Both the position numbers and the translations under genes were made by a program. From the NCBI GenBank assembly GCA_028713125.1, contig JAQTOU010000003.1:310001-374000 (forward strand): a stretch of DNA of 64,000 bases, read 5' to 3'. A model generated the notes under the pieces. The model searched no databases and had not been told where the DNA came from. It saw only the letters and a program-made list of their open reading frames with translations. This document shows positions 59,043 to 64,000 of the stretch, one piece after another. Positions within the stretch are counted from its first letter, which is position 1, and the number at the start of each line of letters is the position of its first letter. This stretch comes from Elusimicrobiales bacterium. Its GTDB lineage: Bacteria; Elusimicrobiota; Elusimicrobia; Elusimicrobiales; UBA9959.

Positions 59043-59279
59043 CTATTTTTTTATTTCCGGCGAGATGATCTTCACTATTTTGGCGGGGGAGGTGGCGCCT
59101 TTTATCAGCATTATTTTTTTTGCGTCTATGCCGAGCACGACCGAGAGCTGGCGCAGGGCGGAGGCGTTGGCCAGGCCGCGCTCCGCCGGGGACTTCGTCC
59201 AGATCTCGTAAGCGTCGGGGGCCTTTTTAAAGACCTTGTCCCGCCTGGAGTCGGGGTGTACTTTGAGCTTTATGAACAT
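59043..59279 (-). CDS. DUF167 (YggU) family small protein
   Basis: 78 residues from the ATG at 59279. Upstream in-frame sequence runs through the heptamer repeats and the end of gpmI, so a longer protein is unlikely. The start MFIKLKVHPDSRRDKV, the middle AERGLANASALRQLS and the end KGATSPAKIVKI follow the YggU/DUF167 pattern (strand, helix, strand, final G-x-x-S-x-x-K). Function in the family is unsettled. It is 78 bases downstream of gpmI on the same strand. Confidence 0.88.
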   Translation of the reverse strand: MFIKLKVHPDSRRDKVFKKAPDAYEIWTKSPAERGLANASALRQLSVVLGIDAKKIMLIKGATSPAKIVKIISPEIKK

Positions 59280-59285
59280 AAATAA

Positions 59286-59313
59286 ATCGAGGATCGAAAG
59301 TCGGAAATCGAAA
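59286..59313. repeat. Four tandem heptamers (consensus ATCGRRR), reverse orientation of the 53574 array
   Basis: ATCGAGG, ATCGAAA, GTCGGAA and ATCGAAA follow each other without gaps between the gpmI stop and the DUF167 start. The reverse complement has the TCGAT core of the ten-unit array near ugd. Confidence 0.6.
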
Positions 59314-59356
59314 CCGGCGGTCTGCGGAAGAGATTTCTCTCTGTGATCTTCGATCG

Positions 59357-60910
59357 TTACGCTATCAGCGATTTTGACGTCATGTCTTTGGGCTGCTCCA
59401 GGCCCATCACCTGCAGGACCGTGGGGGCGATGTCCGACAGTATGCCGTGGGGGCGCAGCTTCACTGTATCCGCGTCCTTCGCTATATAAATGAATTCCAC
59501 CGGGTTGGTGGTGTGGGAGGTTTTTGGCATGTTTATCTTGTAGTCCCACATCTCCTCGGCGTTCCCGTGGTCGGAGCTGACCATGACGGTGTAGTTGTGC
59601 TTCAGCGCCGCGGCCACAAGCAGCTCTACGCTGGAGTCTGTCACTTCCACGGCTTTCACCGTGGCGGGGTAGATGCCGGTGTGGCCCACCATGTCGCAGT
59701 TGGCGAAGTTGACGACTATGAAGTCGTATTTTTCGGAGGTAATTTCCTTGACCGCGCGCTCACGGACCTGGGGGGCGTTCATCTCGGGATGCTCGCCGAA
59801 GCTGGAGGGGTCCCAAGTCCCTTTTATCTCCACCTGGTCCTCGTCCTTGTAGGGTTCGGTCCGCTTGCCGTTGAAGAAGGAGGTGACGTGCTTGAACTTC
59901 TGGGTCTCGGCGAGGCGCAGCTGCTTGAGGCCTCGTTCGGAGATGATCTGGCCCAGCAGATTGTCCATTCCGCCGCCCTCGTCCATAGGGGGAAGGGCGC
60001 TGAATTTGAACTCGTCGTAATAGCGGGTCAGGCCGCAATAAACCACGTCCGGTCTCACCCAGCGCTTGCCGGGATAGCTGTCCTCTACGAAGGCCTTGGT
60101 CAGTTCTATGGCGCGGTCCTGGCGGAAGTTGAAGTGGATCACCGAGTCGCCGTCCTGCATGCCGGCGTAATCGCCGATGATGGTGGGGGGGATGTACTCG
60201 TCGACGATGGGGAGGCCGTTGGGATTGGTGAGGCTGGCGTAAGCGTCGTTGATGGCGGCTTCCGCGGTTTCTGCCCTGGCGCCCGCGGCTTTGGTGATGG
60301 CATTATAGGTCCGGTCCACGAGCTCCCATTTTTCGCCCCGGTCCATGGCGTAGTAGCGGCCCATTATGGTCGCGACCGAGGCTATTTCGACTTCTTTTAT
60401 GACCTCTTCCAGCATTTTGAGGAAAGAGAGAGCGCTGCGCGGGGGCGTGTCGCGGCCGTCGGCGAAGAAGTGGATGTAGACTTTTTTTATGCCGCGCTTT
60501 TTGGCTTCGCGCATAATGGCGTACATATGGTCCTGGTGGGCGTGCACGCCTTCGTCCTGGACGAGCCCCATCAGGTGCAGGGCGCTGCCTTTGGCGACGC
60601 AGTTGTCGAGGGCGGCTTTAAGGGCCGGCCGGCCGAAGAAGGTCCCGTCCTCTATCATATCCATGATGCGCTTGAGTTCCTGTATGACGATGCGCCCGGC
60701 GCCCATATTGAGGTGGCCGACTTCGGAGGAGCCCTGGTAGCCTTTGGGAAGGCCGACGGATTCGCCGGCGGGTTCGAGGACCGTGTTCGGGTATTGCTGC
60801 AGATAGCGCTTCATGTTGGGCGTCTTCGCGTTGCGCACGGCGTTGAACTTGTCGGGCCTGTACATCCCCCAACCGTCCCTGACGATAAGAAGAACTTTTT
60901 TGTTGGCCAT
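59357..60910 (-). CDS. gpmI: 2,3-bisphosphoglycerate-independent phosphoglycerate mutase
   Basis: 517 residues, full length. It interconverts 3- and 2-phosphoglycerate in glycolysis. The alkaline-phosphatase-like fold has the metal aspartate in VRDGWG (10-15), the phosphorylated serine S62 in GSSEVGHLNMG, HFFADGRDTPP for the transferase domain, and VNFANCDMVGHTG plus SSDHGNAEEMWD for the second metal set. ATG has AGGA about ten bases upstream. A single housekeeping gene, followed by DUF167. Confidence 0.96.
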   Translation of the reverse strand: MANKKVLLIVRDGWGMYRPDKFNAVRNAKTPNMKRYLQQYPNTVLEPAGESVGLPKGYQGSSEVGHLNMGAGRIVIQELKRIMDMIEDGTFFGRPALKAALDNCVAKGSALHLMGLVQDEGVHAHQDHMYAIMREAKKRGIKKVYIHFFADGRDTPPRSALSFLKMLEEVIKEVEIASVATIMGRYYAMDRGEKWELVDRTYNAITKAAGARAETAEAAINDAYASLTNPNGLPIVDEYIPPTIIGDYAGMQDGDSVIHFNFRQDRAIELTKAFVEDSYPGKRWVRPDVVYCGLTRYYDEFKFSALPPMDEGGGMDNLLGQIISERGLKQLRLAETQKFKHVTSFFNGKRTEPYKDEDQVEIKGTWDPSSFGEHPEMNAPQVRERAVKEITSEKYDFIVVNFANCDMVGHTGIYPATVKAVEVTDSSVELLVAAALKHNYTVMVSSDHGNAEEMWDYKINMPKTSHTTNPVEFIYIAKDADTVKLRPHGILSDIAPTVLQVMGLEQPKDMTSKSLIA

Positions 60911-61277
60911 ATCATTGTCCTCAGGCTGAAGTATCGGTTGAAAAATCGGTGAGACTGCTTCCTATATTTTATGAAATATGGGAGGCTTTGGGTAAAGACC
61001 GCGTGTGGAGCGAAGCGACACAATTCAACTGTATCCAGCAGGATGCGAAGTCGGGGCCTACCGCGAGGGCCGGAACGCAAAACACGTTCGGCCACACCGT
61101 GGCCTCACTCGGTATTCGCCCGCCGGGCTATGCAACCGGCGGGCTCAACGACGGTTTTGCTAACCCGGCCCCCGCGGTCTCCCCTCCGGGAGCTGCTTCC
61201 AGATTGACATTGTTGGTTATGTCTGCAAGAATATGACAGTAAGGCGGACCTGTACAGGCAAAGGGACGGGAATAAAC
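60911..61277. other. 367-bp divergent gap between gpmI and the cyclase gene
   Basis: No gene seen. Left part (to 61052) holds a small palindrome ATATTT-TATG-AAATAT at about 60964-60979, near where a gpmI promoter would lie. The right part is occupied by structured element copy 4 (61053-61184). The last 90 bases before the cyclase ATG (GGGACGGGAATAAAC just before it) hold no clear -35/-10 pair. Confidence 0.6.
61053..61184. repeat. Structured intergenic element, copy 4
   Basis: 132 bp in the divergent gap. The core from GGCCGGAACG to AACCCGGCC is base-for-base the same as copy 2. Outer arms 61053-61073 and 61165-61184 pair through ACCGCG and GGGCCGG with one mismatch, then after a short asymmetric loop through GGGG with CCCC. 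The arm sequence is unlike that of copy 2 despite the identical core. Confidence 0.9.
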
Positions 61278-62249
61278 ATGGAAACCAGGAACATCGCGAT
61301 AATGCTCACGGATATCAAGGGGTTCACCTCCAAGACGGCGAGCTTCTCCAGGGCGGAGACGCAGGAGCTGCTCTCCAAGCACCGCGATCTGGTGCTGCCG
61401 GTGCTGGAGAAGTTCCATGGCCGCCTGGTCAAGACCATCGGCGACGCCTTCCTGGTGGCTTTCAACAGTCCCACCGACGCGGTGATCTGCGGGGTGGAGA
61501 TCCAGGACGTCCTGAAGGACCACAATGCCGCGAAACTCCAGCGGGAAAAGATAGAGATACGCATCGCCATTAATTCCGGAGAGGTCGCCATCCACGACGA
61601 CGGCGACATCTACGGCGACGCCGTCAATATCACCGCGCGGCTGGAAAGCATCGCGGAGGCCGGGGAGGTGTTCTTCACCGAATCCGTCTACCTGTCCATG
61701 AACAAGAAGGAAGTCCCGTCCAGCGAGATCGGCTACCGGCAGTTCAAGGGCATCCCGGAGAAAATAAAGGTTTTCCGCGTGCTGAGGGAAGTCCCTGTGG
61801 GCGCCCAGCCCCCGGAAGAGGCGCCGGAGCCCGCGCAGCCCGCCGCGGCAGGGGCTGCCCAGCCGGTGCCGGTGGTCCTTTTGCCGGCGCTCGGTTCCGC
61901 CGGGCTGCTCCAGCGGGCCGCCGCCCTGCTGATAGACGCTTTTTTGTTCGCGGTGATCTATCATTTTCTTTTCAAGGGCCTCTCCGGCATGCTTTTCGCG
62001 GCGCTGTTCTGGGCGGTCTACCAGACCGTGTTCATCAAAAAGAAAGGCGCGACCCCGGGGATGCTGATAATGAAGCTCCGGCTGATAGACCTGGCCACCG
62101 GGACCGCCCCTAAAAGGGCCTTCTGGCGCGGAATTCTCGGCGTAGTGTCGCTGCTGCCCGTCGGGCTGGGCTACTTCTGGGCCATCTGGGAAAAGGACCA
62201 CCGCACCTGGCACGACCTGCTGACCGGCACGCAGGTGGTAAAAGCCTGA
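61278..62249 (+). CDS. Class III nucleotidyl cyclase fused to an RDD membrane domain
   Basis: 323 residues from ATG 61278 (ribosome site GGGACGGG). Residues 1-165 are a cyclase catalytic domain: metal aspartates in MLTDIKGFT and KTIGDAFLVAF, adenine-choosing lysine in GRLVKTIGD, and NITARLES with the transition-state asparagine and arginine. So it probably makes cAMP. A proline/alanine linker (about 175-205) joins an RDD domain of three helices (RAAALLIDAFLFA with the family's R and D). RDD domains are usually alone or in transport; a cyclase on one is unusual. Confidence 0.85.
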   Translation: METRNIAIMLTDIKGFTSKTASFSRAETQELLSKHRDLVLPVLEKFHGRLVKTIGDAFLVAFNSPTDAVICGVEIQDVLKDHNAAKLQREKIEIRIAINSGEVAIHDDGDIYGDAVNITARLESIAEAGEVFFTESVYLSMNKKEVPSSEIGYRQFKGIPEKIKVFRVLREVPVGAQPPEEAPEPAQPAAAGAAQPVPVVLLPALGSAGLLQRAAALLIDAFLFAVIYHFLFKGLSGMLFAALFWAVYQTVFIKKKGATPGMLIMKLRLIDLATGTAPKRAFWRGILGVVSLLPVGLGYFWAIWEKDHRTWHDLLTGTQVVKA

Positions 62250-62369
62250 CGTCCGGTCCCCGAAAGGAATTTAGGCGGGGCAGCTCCCAAGTGCGGCGCA
62301 GGCTGCTCGCGCTGGTAAAAGGCCGTAAAGGGAAGAGGCTGCTTTTTATTTAAGGCAGGGAATGGACCT

Positions 62370-62822
62370 ATGCAAAGCTATAAACATACGGAGACGGGGT
62401 GGATATTGATAGCGATACTGGGAACTGTGACGGTGTTTTCCCTGGGCGTGGGCGCGCTTGTTCAGTCTGCCGGGCACAGCCCGGCCGCGTACTTCGTGCC
62501 GGTAATCCTGGTCGCCGCACTGGCGAATTTTTATAAATTGATGGTTACCGTGGACGACCAGGCCGTGCGCATTTCTATGGGGATAGGCCTTATCAGGAAG
62601 AAATTCCTCCTGGCCGATATCGTCGCCGCCGGGGTAAACAAGAACCCGATGTACTGCGGCTGGGGCATTCACCTTACTAAAGACGGGTGGCTCTATAACG
62701 TGAATAGCCAGGAAGCCGTGAAGCTGGAAATGAAGAGCGGCAGCAGCTGTCAGATAGGCACTGACGAACCGCAGGCTTTTCTTGCGGCCCTTTTGAACGC
62801 CGGCGTCCCGCCCAGGAATTAA
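62370..62822 (+). CDS. Small membrane protein with a PH-like C-terminal domain
   Basis: 150 residues with AGGCAGGG before the ATG. Two hydrophobic helices (about 12-32 and 40-56) are followed by about 90 residues of strands and one final helix (VTVDDQAVRISMGIGLIRKKFLLADIV... PQAFLAALLNAG), which has the look of a bacterial PH domain (bPH). No catalytic motif. It lies between the cyclase and FkbM genes on the same strand, with gaps that do not prove co-transcription. Confidence 0.65.
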   Translation: MQSYKHTETGWILIAILGTVTVFSLGVGALVQSAGHSPAAYFVPVILVAALANFYKLMVTVDDQAVRISMGIGLIRKKFLLADIVAAGVNKNPMYCGWGIHLTKDGWLYNVNSQEAVKLEMKSGSSCQIGTDEPQAFLAALLNAGVPPRN

Positions 62823-62847
62823 TTTCGATACAGAGAGTCTTAGAAAT

Positions 62848-63921
62848 ATGTTTTTGGATAAAATTTTCGAGATGCCCGGGAGGGCCGAGGTTGACGGCGA
62901 AGCCCTGGAGGCTTTGGGGCGGCTGCCTTTTGTGCTTTACGGGGACGGGTGGTATACTCCCTACATGAGGGAGTACCTGGCCAGCTTCGGGCTGAAGCCG
63001 GCGGCTTGTTTTGTGGACGACGGGTGTGCTGCCTCGCCAGGGACCGTCAACTTCGAAGAGGTGAAGCGCCGGTTTGAAAAGTTCAGCGTGGTCATAGCTT
63101 TCGCGAATTCCAGGCTGGCCGGGGAAAAGCTGCGAAAAAAGAATTGCGGCCAGATCGCGGGGATCTATGCCTTCGACGTGATGGGCGCGCTGCTGGATTA
63201 TAAGATCGACCGCGCCTATGTGGAGCGGCATAAAGATCAGTTCAGCGCGGTTAACGAAATGCTCTGTGATGAACTGTCCAGGGAAACCTACGCGGCGTTC
63301 CTGGGCTCGAAGCTGGGCGCCGGCGCGGACCTCCTTCACGATGTCCTGCGAAAGGACCAATATTTCCCGGAAGGGATAATAAAGCTTTCGGACCGCGAAG
63401 TGTTCGTCGACGGCGGAGCTTATACCGGGGATACGCTGCTGACCTTCATCAGAAAAATGGACGGCAAGTACGCAAAGTGCTATGCCTTCGAGCCTGAGCC
63501 GGCGGCTGCCGCCAAGCTGAGCGCTATGGTCTCCAGGCGGGAGTTCCCCGCGGTCCGCGTTATCGCCAAGGGGCTTTGGGACAAAGCTGCCACGCTGCGT
63601 TTCTCCGCTTCCGAAGGGACCAGGGCTTCTGCTGTTTCCGGGGCGGGGAGCACGTCTATTGAAGCGGACACTATAGACAGCCAGGCCCCCGACGCTACCT
63701 ATATCAAGATGGACGTCGAGGGCGCGGAGCTCGAGGCTTTAAAAGGCGCGGCCGCGACTATAAAGCGCAACCGGCCTAAGCTCGCGATCTGTCTTTATCA
63801 CAAGCCCGGGGACCTGTTCGAAATACCGCTGTTCATCAAGTCGCTGGTTCCGGAGTACAGGTTCTACCTGCGCCAGCATCAGCCTGTTTCCTGCGAGCTG
63901 GTCCTGTACGCGGTGCCCTGA
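62848..63921 (+). CDS. FkbM-family SAM methyltransferase
   Basis: 357 residues. The first half is an unfamiliar domain with LYGDGWYTPYMREYL. The second half is FkbM-like: EVFVDGGAYTGDTLLTFI as SAM loop, CYAFEPEPAAAAKL for the acidic ribose contact, and YIKMDVEGAELEALKGA as the family's defining segment. FkbM enzymes O-methylate sugars or polyketides and are common in surface-glycan loci. It begins 25 bp after the small membrane protein. Confidence 0.88.
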   Translation: MFLDKIFEMPGRAEVDGEALEALGRLPFVLYGDGWYTPYMREYLASFGLKPAACFVDDGCAASPGTVNFEEVKRRFEKFSVVIAFANSRLAGEKLRKKNCGQIAGIYAFDVMGALLDYKIDRAYVERHKDQFSAVNEMLCDELSRETYAAFLGSKLGAGADLLHDVLRKDQYFPEGIIKLSDREVFVDGGAYTGDTLLTFIRKMDGKYAKCYAFEPEPAAAAKLSAMVSRREFPAVRVIAKGLWDKAATLRFSASEGTRASAVSGAGSTSIEADTIDSQAPDATYIKMDVEGAELEALKGAAATIKRNRPKLAICLYHKPGDLFEIPLFIKSLVPEYRFYLRQHQPVSCELVLYAVP

Positions 63922-63942
63922 GGGCGCAACCATTCAGGGGAG

Positions 63943-63993
63943 GCGTCCGTAATACGGATAAGGGGCGCCGTGAGCCATGCTCATGGCGTCACC
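63943..63993. other. Two short hairpins at the right edge of the window
   Basis: TCCG-TAATA-CGGA is followed by GTGAGCCATG-CT-CATGGCGTCAC (one bulged base). They could belong to a terminator-like or RNA element that continues past the edge. Nothing more can be said from the visible sequence. Confidence 0.3.
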
Positions 63994-64000
63994 GGATAGG

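Noticed and set aside
59280-59549. Longer N-terminus for the DUF167 protein
   Set aside because: The extra 90 residues would be translated from the end of gpmI and the heptamer repeat, and DUF167 proteins are normally about 75-100 residues.
59447-60952. 501-residue open frame antisense to gpmI
   Set aside because: Shadow of gpmI, which has its full set of active-site motifs.

Overview
The window looks like chromosomal DNA from a high-GC, diderm (outer-membrane) bacterium. This rests on an apolipoprotein N-acyltransferase, a PorV-type outer-membrane barrel, a second predicted barrel, many exported proteins and several surface-polysaccharide genes. The mix of exported clostripain peptidases, PorV with FlgD-like C-terminal sorting domains, and many PAS/REC hybrid kinases would suit Elusimicrobiota or a neighbouring uncultured phylum. 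That placement is inference; there is no rRNA or ribosomal marker here. I saw no tRNA, rRNA, CRISPR array or complete insertion sequence.

Layout. (1) 2-14380: a plus-strand surface-glycan cluster, mostly overlapping or tightly spaced. It holds glycosyltransferases, an asparagine synthetase, a C-methyltransferase, an aminotransferase, a cupin epimerase, two more methyltransferases, three SDR epimerases and a MurJ/Wzx-like flippase; trmL is an unrelated passenger. (2) 14381-24480: a visibly more AT-rich island of secreted or outer-membrane proteins. It contains a 14-blade kelch protein with a FlgD-like C-terminus, a PorV barrel fused to a CsgG-like domain, an exported TlpA fused to a 5'-nucleotidase-like domain, and a 7-blade kelch protein ending in nearly the same CsgG-like domain. 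(3) 24528-31148: a barrel protein, a membrane metalloprotease, then a second small glycan cluster (B12-radical SAM enzyme, GT2, CDP-paratose-epimerase-like SDR, membrane glycosyltransferase). (4) 31210-38014: an exported ClpP-like protease divergent from secA, then lnt and a histone-deacetylase-like enzyme. (5) 38037-43368: a heme-motif PAS protein, a secreted unknown, and two tandem exported C11 (clostripain) peptidases behind a region rich in GGCC palindromes. (6) 43471-52461: a dense signalling block of four histidine kinases, response regulators and a decayed receiver-domain fragment. (7) 52466-60910, minus strand: UDP-xylose synthase and UDP-glucose dehydrogenase, an unknown membrane protein, a DsbA/MauE pair for disulfide chemistry, a DUF167 protein and gpmI. 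(8) 61278-63921: a nucleotidyl cyclase fused to an RDD membrane domain, a small membrane protein and an FkbM methyltransferase.

The feature least explained by known families is a roughly 130-bp structured element present in four intergenic copies (3525-3652, 35453-35579, 53428-53558, 61053-61184). The inner sequence is nearly constant. The outer arms differ from copy to copy, yet within each copy they are complementary to each other. This fits either a folded RNA with compensatory change or a mobile element that enters existing palindromes. A degenerate heptamer repeat at two loci and a 49-bp palindrome carrying GGGGACAGGC add to the repeat load.
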